Positions 26,107 through 33,822 of a stretch of 64,000 bases of DNA are shown one piece after another. The notes below the pieces were generated by a model. It was given only the letters and a program-made list of their open reading frames with translations. It did no database searches and was not told the origin of the DNA. Made by a program: the position numbers and the translations under genes. How positions within the stretch are numbered: position 1 is the stretch's first letter; every line of letters begins with the position of its first letter. The DNA is from Pseudomonas sivasensis. GTDB lineage: Bacteria; Pseudomonadota; Gammaproteobacteria; Pseudomonadales; Pseudomonadaceae. Location: positions 62,001 to 126,000 of the forward strand of contig NZ_JAAOWU010000012.1 of assembly GCF_013778505.1 (NCBI RefSeq), given 5' to 3'.

Positions 26107-27555
26107 TCAGATCGGGTAGTGCCGTGGCCCGTTCTGCAAGGTCACCCAGCGCAATTGCGTGAAGTGTTCAATGGACGCCTTGCCGCCAAAACTGCCGTAG
26201 CCGCTGGACTTGACCCCACCGAAGGGCATCTGCGCTTCGTCGTGCACGGTCGGGCCGTTGATATGGCAAATGCCCGATTCGACCCGCTGTGCCAGGGCCA
26301 GGGCACGGCCGGTGTCACGGCTGAAAATCGCCGCCGACAGGCCGAACTCCGAATCGTTGGCCAGGCGCAGCAAGGCTTCGTCGCCGTCACCACGCAACAG
26401 CACCGCCACCGGACCGAAGGACTCTTCGCGGTACAAACGCATGTCTTCGGTAACGCCATCGATCAGCGTCGGTTGCAGGATGCTGCCGTCCAGTTGCCCT
26501 CCGGCCACCAGCCGCGCGCCTTTGCCCAGCGCATCGTCGATCAGGGCCTTGATGCGCGTACCGGCGCTGGCGTCCACCAGGGAACCCAGTACCGAGTCCG
26601 CCGCCGTGGGATCACCGGCGCGCAGGGTCGCGACCTTGGCCGCCAGCTTGGCGACAAAGGCATCGGCGACCTTGGCGTCGACAATCAGGCGCTCGGTGGA
26701 CATGCAGATCTGCCCTTGGTTGAAGTAGGCGCCAAAGGCTGCTGCCGATACGGCGGCGTCCAGGTCGGCGTCGTCCAGCACCAGCAACGGCGCCTTGCCG
26801 CCCAGCTCCAGCAAGGCCGGCTTGAGGTGACGGGCCGAGAGTTCACCGACGATCCGCCCGACATGGGTTGAGCCGGTGAAGTTGACCCGACGCACCGCCG
26901 GGTTGGCGATCAGCCGTTCGACAATTGCCGCCGCATCCGCCGGGGCGTTGCTGATGACGTTGACCACGCCATCGCCCAGGCCGGCGTCCTGCAGCACCTG
27001 GCCAATCAGGCGGTGCACTGCCGGGCTCAGTTCCGAGGCTTTGAGCACCACGGTATTGCCGCAGGCGAGCGGCATGGCAATGGCGCGGGTAGCGAGGATC
27101 ACCGGAGCATTCCACGGCGCGATGCCCAGCACCACGCCGCAGGGCTGACGCAGGGCCATGGCGAAGCTGCCAGGCACATCGGAAGGGATCACGTCGCCGG
27201 TGATCTGGGTAGTCATCGAAGCCGCTTCGCGCAGGATATTGGCCGCCAGGCGCACGTTAAAGCCATACCAGTTGGCCATGGCGCCGGTCTCGCCGGCGGC
27301 CGCGATAAATTCGTCGCTGCGCGCCTGCAACTGCTCGGCAGCCTTGAGCAGCCGGGTACGGCGTTCGTTGGGCGCCAGCGCCGCCCACGCGGGGAACGCA
27401 GTTTGGGCAGCCGCCACGGCGGCGTCAGCATCTTCCAGAGTGGCAGCGGCGACCCGCGAGACCACTTCACCGGTCACCGGGTTGCGACGCTCAAAGGTTC
27501 GACCGTCGCGCGCGGGGCACGACTGGCCGCCGATCAACAGGGGCACGTCCAGCAT
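26107..27555 (-). CDS. vdh: Vanillin dehydrogenase
   Basis: A 482-residue NAD-dependent aldehyde dehydrogenase. The catalytic cysteine is in NQGQICMSTERL, the glutamate in LLELGGKAP and the C-terminal loop in MPFGGVKSSGYG. Position between ech and fcs and the length (about 480) match Vdh, which oxidises vanillin to vanillate; 4-hydroxybenzaldehyde is also likely. GAGGA lies before the ATG, and an imperfect A-rich tract (AAAGACAATAAA) precedes it. The product is the substrate of the nearby VanAB. Confidence 0.92.
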   Translation of the reverse strand: MLDVPLLIGGQSCPARDGRTFERRNPVTGEVVSRVAAATLEDADAAVAAAQTAFPAWAALAPNERRTRLLKAAEQLQARSDEFIAAAGETGAMANWYGFNVRLAANILREAASMTTQITGDVIPSDVPGSFAMALRQPCGVVLGIAPWNAPVILATRAIAMPLACGNTVVLKASELSPAVHRLIGQVLQDAGLGDGVVNVISNAPADAAAIVERLIANPAVRRVNFTGSTHVGRIVGELSARHLKPALLELGGKAPLLVLDDADLDAAVSAAAFGAYFNQGQICMSTERLIVDAKVADAFVAKLAAKVATLRAGDPTAADSVLGSLVDASAGTRIKALIDDALGKGARLVAGGQLDGSILQPTLIDGVTEDMRLYREESFGPVAVLLRGDGDEALLRLANDSEFGLSAAIFSRDTGRALALAQRVESGICHINGPTVHDEAQMPFGGVKSSGYGSFGGKASIEHFTQLRWVTLQNGPRHYPI

Positions 27556-27631
27556 GGTGATTCCTCTTTATTGTCTTTATCGGGAATACGTTCAAGCAGG
27601 GTAAAACGGTGCGGCCCGCAGGCCGCATCCT

Positions 27632-28462
27632 TCAGCGTTTATACGCCTGCAGACCAGGCTTGATGCTCTTGTCGTCGAGGAATTGCTTCATGCCCTGCTC
27701 GCGACCGCCTTCGGTGTCGAGCAGGCGCGATTGGTCGAGTTTGGCGTAAAGGTAATCTTCGTTCTGCTCCCAGGTCAGCTCGCGGCAACGCTTGAAGCCA
27801 TGCTTGGCGGCACGCAGCACCACCGGGTTTTTCTCCAGCAGGTTGCGCGCCAGGTCAATGGTGACTTCACGCAGTTGCGCCAGCGGCACGCTTTCGTTAA
27901 CCAGGCCCATTTCAGCGGCTTTCTGCCCGCCAAAGGTCTTGCCGGTCATGATGTAGTACAGCGATTGGCGATGGCCCACGGTGTCGGCCATGGCCTTGCT
28001 GACCAGGTTTCCAGGCGGGATGCCCCAGTTGATTTCCGAGAGGCCGAAGGTGGCTTCGTCGGCGCAGATCGCCAAGTCGCACGCTACCAGAGGGCTGAAG
28101 CCGCCGCCGAAGCACCAGCCGTTGACCATGGCGATGGTCGGCTTGGCGTACATGCGCAGCAGTTTCCATTGCCATTGGGAGGCTTCGCGGCGGATTTTTT
28201 CCTGGAGGATTTCCGGGCCGGCATCCACTTCGCGGAAGTATTCCTTGAGGTCCATGCCGGCGGTCCAGGCCTCACCGGCTCCGGTCAGCACCAGCACACC
28301 GGCGGCGGGATCCTGTTCCAGGGTTTCCAGCACGTCGATCATTTCCCGGTTCAGGGTCGGGCTCATGGCGTTGCGCTTTTCGGGGCGATTGAGAATGACC
28401 CACGCGATGCCTTCCTCAATCTCAACCTTGACGGTGGTCCAGCGGCCTTCGTAATTGCTCAT
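27632..28462 (-). CDS. ech: Hydroxycinnamoyl-CoA hydratase-lyase
   Basis: A 276-residue crotonase-fold enzyme that hydrates feruloyl-CoA and cleaves it to vanillin and acetyl-CoA. Tyr75 (MDLKEY), Ser123 (GGGFS), Glu143 (LSEINWG) and Tyr239 (NEDYLY) are at the same positions as the active-site residues of HCHL from P. fluorescens AN103, and as far as I can recall that sequence the two are nearly identical. The start at 28462 (protein start MSNYEGRW) gives the same length as that enzyme. It is the first gene of the ferulate operon; the MarR-type dyad at 28516-28536 lies in its promoter region. Confidence 0.97.
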   Translation of the reverse strand: MSNYEGRWTTVKVEIEEGIAWVILNRPEKRNAMSPTLNREMIDVLETLEQDPAAGVLVLTGAGEAWTAGMDLKEYFREVDAGPEILQEKIRREASQWQWKLLRMYAKPTIAMVNGWCFGGGFSPLVACDLAICADEATFGLSEINWGIPPGNLVSKAMADTVGHRQSLYYIMTGKTFGGQKAAEMGLVNESVPLAQLREVTIDLARNLLEKNPVVLRAAKHGFKRCRELTWEQNEDYLYAKLDQSRLLDTEGGREQGMKQFLDDKSIKPGLQAYKR

Positions 28463-28515
28463 GGCGGTGTGCTCTTGTTCTGGGTTTGAAGATGATTCGA
28501 AATTAAACCGCAAAT

Positions 28516-28536
28516 ATAGTTATGTCAATTAACTAT
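28516..28536. promoter_or_regulatory. Candidate MarR/FerR operator before ech
   Basis: ATAGTTA-TGTCAAT-TAACTAT is an inverted repeat with perfect seven-base arms, in an AT-rich patch between the divergent ech and marR genes. The position suits repression of the ferulate operon. Confidence 0.6.
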
Positions 28537-28650
28537 TAATCTGAATAACCAATATTTAACGACTGTGAAAAACCGTCGTAGCCACAGCGCGCCAACCCCG
28601 GCAAACTAGATAGCCTTGTTAACCGCTACCTTCTGAGGATTGCACTGCTA

Positions 28651-29136
28651 ATGGCCAAGCCTTCCAACATCGCCACCAGCCAGGCCCTGCCCGACCATGA
28701 CGAGGTACAGCCGCCGCTGGATTCAGCCCTGGACGATCTGATCGGTTATGCCATGCGCCGCGCCCAGCTCAAGCTGTTCCAGAACCTGATCGGCCGACTG
28801 TCCGACCACGACCTGCGCCCCGCACAGTTCTCGGCCCTGGCGATCATCGAGCAAAACCCCGGCCTGATGCAGGCCGACCTCGCCCGCGCCCTGGCAATCG
28901 AACCGCCCCAGGTCGTGCCGTTGCTGAACAAGCTGGAAAGCCGCGCCCTCGCCGTGCGCGTGCGCTGCAAACCCGACAAGCGCTCTTATGGGATTTTCCT
29001 GAGCAAACCGGGCGAAATCCTGCTCAAGTCCCTCAAGGACATTGCCGCGCAGAGCGACCTGGACGCCACCGCAGCCCTGGACGTCGAGGAACGTGCAGAG
29101 CTGCTGCGTTTGCTCAAGAAGGTGTATCAGGACTGA
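28651..29136 (+). CDS. MarR-family regulator of ferulate catabolism
   Basis: A 161-residue MarR protein; the winged helix spans about residues 50-120 (LRPAQFSALAIIEQNPGLMQ, then EPPQVVPLLNKLESRALAVR). It is divergent from ech, the same position as the regulator of ferulate genes in P. putida and similar to FerC of Sphingobium, which responds to feruloyl-CoA. The effector is inferred from that. Its start has a GAGG twelve bases upstream, which is rather far. It ends nine bases from the convergent porin gene. Confidence 0.85.
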   Translation: MAKPSNIATSQALPDHDEVQPPLDSALDDLIGYAMRRAQLKLFQNLIGRLSDHDLRPAQFSALAIIEQNPGLMQADLARALAIEPPQVVPLLNKLESRALAVRVRCKPDKRSYGIFLSKPGEILLKSLKDIAAQSDLDATAALDVEERAELLRLLKKVYQD

Positions 29137-29145
29137 TCCCGCGAT

Positions 29146-30462
29146 CTACCACAGCGCCACGGTGTAGAGCACCAGGAAGCGGGTCTGGTTTTCATCGCGA
29201 AAGGCCGCGCCGCCTGGGAAGTCGTTGCGGTAGATCGACTTGCGTGCCATCAGCCCGACGTTCTTCAGCGGGCCGCTTTGGATCACGTAACCCAACTCCA
29301 TCTGGAACTCACGTTCCTTGCGGTCCTCGGCATTGAACGCCGCCAACTCGATGTTATCGCCGCGCACATAACGCAGCCGGCCCTTCAGGCCCGGCATGCC
29401 GGATGCGGCAAAGTCATAGTCGTAAATGGCCTGCCAGGTGCGCTCCTTGGCGTTGAGAAAATCCGAACTCATGGTCAGTTCGCTCATGCCCATCAGCTCC
29501 GTGCCGGAGATATAGGGCGTGGCAGTGTCGCCGCTGGAATGCATGTAACCCAGGCTGACGCGGTGCCCACCCAGGCGGTAGGCAAACAGCGCCGAGAGGT
29601 TACGGTTATCCACGTCCCCAGCCTTGGCACTGCCGTCCTCGCGGCTGAAGAAACTGCGCAGGTCGCTGGTGAATACCCCATCGCCCACCGGCAGGTTGTG
29701 CAGCAACGCCAGGGTGTCCTGCTGGTAAAGGTCCGCCACTTGGGAGTGATAGACGCGCAGGCTGAGGTCTTTATTGACCTGGTAATCCCCGCCGACATAC
29801 GCCAGGTGTGAGGTGGTCGCCGTCGCATTGAACCGCCGGTTGGGCGATGCGATGGTCATAGCCTGGTAGTCAGTGGAATCACGCTTGTTGATACGGTCGA
29901 TATAGCCCGTGTTCAGGGTCAGCCCGTCGATGTCCTTGGAGCTCAAGGTGGTGCCGCGAAAGGTCTGGGGCAGCAGGCGGGACGGGCTGGCGAAGGCGAA
30001 TGGCAGGAAGATTGACACGTCACCGGCCTTCACCGTGGTTTGTGCAAACCGCAATTTGGCGGTGGGCGCCAGGCGTGAGTATTCATCGGCGGCACGCTTG
30101 TCGCTGGCCGACACCGGCAATAGCTCGGTGCCGCTGCGGTCCGGCGACGAGTCGAGTTTGACCCCCATCAGCCCACGCACATCCAGGCCAAAGCCTACGA
30201 CGCCAGGGGTGTACCCAGACTCCAGGTTGAGCATGAACGCCTGGGCCCATTCTCGCGCGGCGGTCTTGGCGCCGTCGTCCTTGTAGTCACGGTCCAGGTA
30301 GTAATTGCGCAGCGTCAGGGTGCCGTGGCTGTCGTCGATGAACCCCGCCGCCCACAGCGGAGTGGGCAGGATGCTGAACATCAGCAGTGCACTGATCAGG
30401 CGTGGAGTGCTGTTCGACACACAGCAGGCCGCCGCGACGGCGTCCGTGGGGAGTTTTGGCAT
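29146..30462 (-). CDS. OprD-family outer-membrane porin (aromatic acid type)
   Basis: A 438-residue outer-membrane protein with an N-terminal signal sequence ending near PLWAAG. The start of the mature part, FIDDSHGTLTLRNYYLDRDY, and the end FLVLYTVALW with a terminal aromatic residue are typical of the OprD/OccK group. OpdK-type members take up vanillate and related acids, which fits its place between ferulate genes and an aromatic-acid MFS carrier. It diverges from that carrier across a 309-base region with strong CA motifs on both sides. Confidence 0.87.
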   Translation of the reverse strand: MPKLPTDAVAAACCVSNSTPRLISALLMFSILPTPLWAAGFIDDSHGTLTLRNYYLDRDYKDDGAKTAAREWAQAFMLNLESGYTPGVVGFGLDVRGLMGVKLDSSPDRSGTELLPVSASDKRAADEYSRLAPTAKLRFAQTTVKAGDVSIFLPFAFASPSRLLPQTFRGTTLSSKDIDGLTLNTGYIDRINKRDSTDYQAMTIASPNRRFNATATTSHLAYVGGDYQVNKDLSLRVYHSQVADLYQQDTLALLHNLPVGDGVFTSDLRSFFSREDGSAKAGDVDNRNLSALFAYRLGGHRVSLGYMHSSGDTATPYISGTELMGMSELTMSSDFLNAKERTWQAIYDYDFAASGMPGLKGRLRYVRGDNIELAAFNAEDRKEREFQMELGYVIQSGPLKNVGLMARKSIYRNDFPGGAAFRDENQTRFLVLYTVALW

Positions 30463-30474
30463 GTTCGATGTCCA

Positions 30475-30492
30475 TTTTTTGTTGTTGTTTTT
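30475..30492 (-). promoter_or_regulatory. Extended Hfq/Crc CA motif before the OprD porin
   Basis: On the minus strand AAAAACAACAACAAAAAA contains several overlapping AANAANAA matches 13 bases before the start codon. It is the strongest CA motif in the window. Confidence 0.7.
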
Positions 30493-30693
30493 GGGGGTGG
30501 CACAGGCGTGGCCCAGTGGGCTTCGCGGACAGAGAATGGAAACAGCTGGATCCCTTCGTCAACCGCCACTGACCGATAATCGAACATTAATAAACCTATC
30601 TATTTTCATATTTTCGACTGACGTTAATCTCAAACACCTGCGTTAGACGGCTTGCGTCATGATTTTAGACTGGGGTCCGGCACCCTTCTTTTT

Positions 30694-30714
30694 ATAGTTA
30701 TATTTGTTATCTTA
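30694..30714. promoter_or_regulatory. Partial second MarR/FerR-type site
   Basis: ATAGTTA is followed at the same seven-base spacing by TATCTTA, four of seven matches to the right arm of the site before ech. It could let the same regulator control the porin and carrier. Confidence 0.3.
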
Positions 30715-30745
30715 ATTTCCAGCAGCCGGTCAGGCTCGCCACCAC

Positions 30746-30759
30746 AACAAAAACAACAA
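30746..30759 (+). promoter_or_regulatory. Hfq/Crc CA motif before MFS carrier
   Basis: AACAAAAACAACAA gives several AANAANAA matches directly before GAGG and the start codon at 30772. Confidence 0.7.
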
Positions 30760-30771
30760 CGAGGTTTGCCC

Positions 30772-32004
30772 ATGAACAGTTCATCGCGTCGTTCGACGCT
30801 GACGATCGCTTTGTGTTTTATCGTTGCGCTGATCGAGGGTTTCGATCTACAGGCGGCCGGCACCACCGCTGCCGGGCTGCGCAACAGTTTTGCCCTTGAC
30901 CCGAAAATGCTCGGCTGGGTATTCAGTGTCGGGATCATCGGCCTGCTGCCGGGAGCGTTTTTTGGCGGATGGATCGCCGACCGTATCGGCCGCAAGAAAA
31001 TCCTGGTGATCGCAGTGCTGCTGTTTGGGCTGTTCTCCTTGAGCACGGCATTTGTGCAGAGCTATTCAAGCCTGTTGCTGGTGCGTTTTCTCACCGGCCT
31101 GGGCCTGGGCGCCGCGTTGCCCAACCTGATTGCGCTGTGTGCCGAAGCGGTGAGCGAGCGCAATCGCGGCACCGCCATCAGTGTCATGTACTGCGGTGTA
31201 CCGCTGGGGGGTGCATTGGCCGCCGTGGTGGCGATGTTTTCCAGTGAACACTGGCAGACCACCTTTATCATCGGCGGCCTGGCGCCGCTGCTGGCCGTGC
31301 CATTGATGATCCTGCTGCTGCCCGAATCCAACGCCTATCGCCAACAGGTCGATCACACGCCAGGCGCCCGCCCATCCACGGGCCAGGCACTGTTCGGCGA
31401 GGGTCGCGCCCGCACCACACTGGCGCTGTGGCTCAGTTACTTCTTCACCCTGACCGTGATGTACATGTTGCTTAACTGGCTGCCTTCATTGTTGCTGGAA
31501 CAAGGTTTCAGCAAACCCCAGGCGGGCATGGTGCAGATGCTCTTCAATATCGGCGGCGCCCTCGGTTCACTGCTCGGTGGCGTGCTGCTGGACCGTTGCA
31601 ACGCGCTCAAAGTGGTGCTGTTTGTGTACGCCGGGTTGCTGGCGGCGCTGGCCGGTGTCGGCCTGTCGGTGGGCATCGTGCCCATGGCCGTCGCGGGTTT
31701 CGCTGCCGGGTTGTTCGTGATGGCTGCGCAATTGGTGCTGTATGCCAGCGCCCCGCCCTCCTACCCCACGGCAGTGCGCGCCACCGGCGTGGGTGCGGCC
31801 GTGGCCATCGGCCGTCTGGGCTCGGTGGCCGGGCCGCTGGCGGCCGGGCAACTCCTTGCGGCAGGCGCCGGTACCGCCGGCGTGCTGCTGGCGACCTCTC
31901 CCGGCGTGGTGATCGCCGCACTGACCATCATCAGCGTGATGGTGCGTGCGGCGCCACTGAACCTGCCCGGCACCTCCACGTCTAGAACTGGTGCAGCCAG
32001 TTAA
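30772..32004 (+). CDS. MFS aromatic-acid carrier (AAHS family, MhpT-like)
   Basis: A 410-residue inner-membrane carrier with about twelve hydrophobic segments. The first segment has the acidic motif VALIEGFDLQAAG that defines aromatic acid:proton symporters (PcaK, MhpT, VanK), and the loop after segment two has GGWIADRIGRKK. Closest in feel to MhpT. With ferulate and vanillate genes on both sides, a hydroxycinnamate or vanillate is the likely cargo. The start at 30772 follows GAGG; the frame is open from 30652. Its last 23 bases overlap the end of the convergent gene. Confidence 0.87.
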   Translation: MNSSSRRSTLTIALCFIVALIEGFDLQAAGTTAAGLRNSFALDPKMLGWVFSVGIIGLLPGAFFGGWIADRIGRKKILVIAVLLFGLFSLSTAFVQSYSSLLLVRFLTGLGLGAALPNLIALCAEAVSERNRGTAISVMYCGVPLGGALAAVVAMFSSEHWQTTFIIGGLAPLLAVPLMILLLPESNAYRQQVDHTPGARPSTGQALFGEGRARTTLALWLSYFFTLTVMYMLLNWLPSLLLEQGFSKPQAGMVQMLFNIGGALGSLLGGVLLDRCNALKVVLFVYAGLLAALAGVGLSVGIVPMAVAGFAAGLFVMAAQLVLYASAPPSYPTAVRATGVGAAVAIGRLGSVAGPLAAGQLLAAGAGTAGVLLATSPGVVIAALTIISVMVRAAPLNLPGTSTSRTGAAS

Positions 32005-32929
32005 GCACCAGCTTATTGCCCTGGGTGCGGTTCTGCGCCTCCTGCTCAAAGTACGCGTTCACCGACAGGACATTCTCCTTGTTGAACGCGTACACCAGGC
32101 CCGGGCCAATGGCCCAGACCTTTTCCCGCCGACCACTCACCGCATGCCCCTCTACCTCGGTGTCGGTGATCTGCTTCAACCAATAGCCATTCAAGCCCAC
32201 GCTCAACTGCTGGTCGATTGCGTACTGCAACGTCAGGTTGGCATGCAACGCCTGCCCCGCCTGGGTGTCGGAGACATCGCCAAAACTGGCCGATGGTTGG
32301 TCATTCTTGCCATTCCACAGGTACATGAAGCGCCCGCTCGCCGACCACTTCGGGTTGAACCAGTAGGTCGCCGCGTAATACGGGTTGAATGACCAGAAGT
32401 TGCTGCCAGGGTTGATCGAGCGCTTGCGATCGTAGGCACCTACCGGGATCGCCACATCGACTTCGACCCGCTGGGTCAACAGCGGGCTGCCATCGGCGCG
32501 GTTCAGGGTCGGCAGTTGCAGGAAGGGGCCGACGACCACGTCGCCAAAGCCTGCCCGCGAACTCAGTGCCGCGTTATTCAAACCATCGTCCACATCCACA
32601 TGGGCCAGGGACGTGTTGATCACGGTGAATCCGGGCATCGCACCATTGGCCAGGGGTTGGCCGACGTAGATGATCTGCGTGGTCGGCGCCACCACTTCCA
32701 CGTCCTGCTTGGGCAGCGCCAGCTTGTTGCCGTTGGCGTCATTGAAGCGGCTGGCGCGCGAGTACGTCAGGTATTCCTCCAGGTACCAACCGGGTCCGGC
32801 AGGCGCTGGCGAGCCATCGTAGAAACTGGTGCTGCCCAGGTTGAGTCCGGGCAGGTCGTAAGCGTGTGCAGTCGATGACAGTGCGACAAATGTTGAGGCC
32901 GCAACGGTCCGCAAGATTGGCTTGAGCAT
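31982..32929 (-). CDS. Outer-membrane protein of the phenol MetA_deg family, copy 1
   Basis: A 315-residue protein with a signal sequence cut near AHA-YDLPG and a beta-strand-rich mature part with the terminal residues WLHQF. The family (COG4313) is found next to aromatic catabolic genes and is thought to act as a channel or transporter in the outer membrane. The ribosome binding site ACAGGA and a CA motif precede the ATG. A second, diverged member lies at 43248-44102. It follows calA on the same strand with an 81-base gap. Confidence 0.78.
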   Translation of the reverse strand: MLKPILRTVAASTFVALSSTAHAYDLPGLNLGSTSFYDGSPAPAGPGWYLEEYLTYSRASRFNDANGNKLALPKQDVEVVAPTTQIIYVGQPLANGAMPGFTVINTSLAHVDVDDGLNNAALSSRAGFGDVVVGPFLQLPTLNRADGSPLLTQRVEVDVAIPVGAYDRKRSINPGSNFWSFNPYYAATYWFNPKWSASGRFMYLWNGKNDQPSASFGDVSDTQAGQALHANLTLQYAIDQQLSVGLNGYWLKQITDTEVEGHAVSGRREKVWAIGPGLVYAFNKENVLSVNAYFEQEAQNRTQGNKLVLNWLHQF

Positions 32930-32944
32930 CTTGTATGTCCTGTA

Positions 32945-32958
32945 TTTTTGTTGTTGTT
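32945..32958 (-). promoter_or_regulatory. Hfq/Crc CA motif before MetA_deg protein 1
   Basis: On the minus strand AACAACAACAAAAA lies just before the ACAGGA ribosome binding site. Confidence 0.65.
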
Positions 32959-33010
32959 CAAGACCCCCGGCGCGGTGGATCCGCCCCGGGGTTTAACGCG
33001 GCTGCAGCGC

Positions 33011-33778
33011 CTACACGTAGGTGGCCGCCAACCCGCCGTCCACCGGCAGATTGACCCCATTGATCCATCGCGCAGCGTCCGAACAGAGGAAGGCAATCAC
33101 CGACGCCACCTCATCGGCCAGGGCGGGACGCGTCATGCGCTGGCTGTCCTGGGCCACCCGTTCCGGGCCGAGCATGCTGACGAAATCCCCCAGAATCGGG
33201 GTGAACACCGGCCCCGGCGCGACGCAGTTGATGCGTACCGAATGATCGCGAAACCATCCTTGGGATTGCTGCAGGCTCCAGACGATCAGCGCCTCTTTGA
33301 AATACTGATAACAGGTGCCCTGCTCCACCGGATTGGCGGCCAGCCACTGCTGCCCGGCCCTGAAACTTTCGGTCGCCGCCAGCGCCCTGTGCAGCGCCAA
33401 CCGCTGCGGCCACTGCGCACCGAGTACCGAAGCGACATTGACGATGCTGCCGCCCGCTGGCATGCGCGGCAGCAGCGCTTGAGTCAGATGGCGCAGGCCC
33501 AGGTAATTGACCTCGGCCACCGTTTGCATCGGCGCCGTACCGGGCACGCCGGCAATGTTGCACAGGGCATCGACCTGCTGCGGCAGGCGCGCCACCAGCG
33601 CATCGATGCTGGTGGGATCGCTCAAGTCGGCATGGAAAAAGCCATCAAGCGTCAACTGCGGTTCATGGCGATCGACGCCGATCACCGTGGCGCCCTGGAA
33701 GCGCGCCAATCGCGCGACTTCCGCACCTATGCCCGACGCCACGCCGGTCACGATCAAGGTTTTACGGTACAGGTTCAT
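33011..33778 (-). CDS. calA: Coniferyl-alcohol dehydrogenase
   Basis: A 255-residue SDR of the atypical CalA group, with TGVASGIG at the cofactor site, a serine-rich core VNVASVLG and an active-site tyrosine in CYQYFKEAL in place of the usual YxxxK spacing. Length equals CalA of Pseudomonas sp. HR199, which oxidises coniferyl alcohol to coniferyl aldehyde. The frame opens at a TTG (33784), but GAGGG seven bases before the ATG at 33778 sets the start. It lies 44 bases after the aldehyde dehydrogenase gene, so the pair would take an aromatic alcohol to the acid. Confidence 0.85.
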   Translation of the reverse strand: MNLYRKTLIVTGVASGIGAEVARLARFQGATVIGVDRHEPQLTLDGFFHADLSDPTSIDALVARLPQQVDALCNIAGVPGTAPMQTVAEVNYLGLRHLTQALLPRMPAGGSIVNVASVLGAQWPQRLALHRALAATESFRAGQQWLAANPVEQGTCYQYFKEALIVWSLQQSQGWFRDHSVRINCVAPGPVFTPILGDFVSMLGPERVAQDSQRMTRPALADEVASVIAFLCSDAARWINGVNLPVDGGLAATYV

Positions 33779-33790
33779 GGTCAAGCCCTC

Positions 33791-33798
33791 TTATTGTT
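33791..33798 (-). promoter_or_regulatory. Hfq/Crc CA motif before calA
   Basis: On the minus strand AACAATAA directly precedes the GAGGG ribosome binding site of calA. Confidence 0.65.
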
Positions 33799-33822
33799 GT
33801 ATAGGCATGCGCGAGCCGGGGC

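Larger units (their letters stand above)
30463..30771. other. Divergent porin/MFS control region
   Basis: This 309-base gene-free stretch holds the leaders of both genes, each with a CA motif, an AT-rich middle part around 30585-30715, and a partial copy of the MarR-type dyad at 30694-30714. No coding frame is credible in it. Confidence 0.7.
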
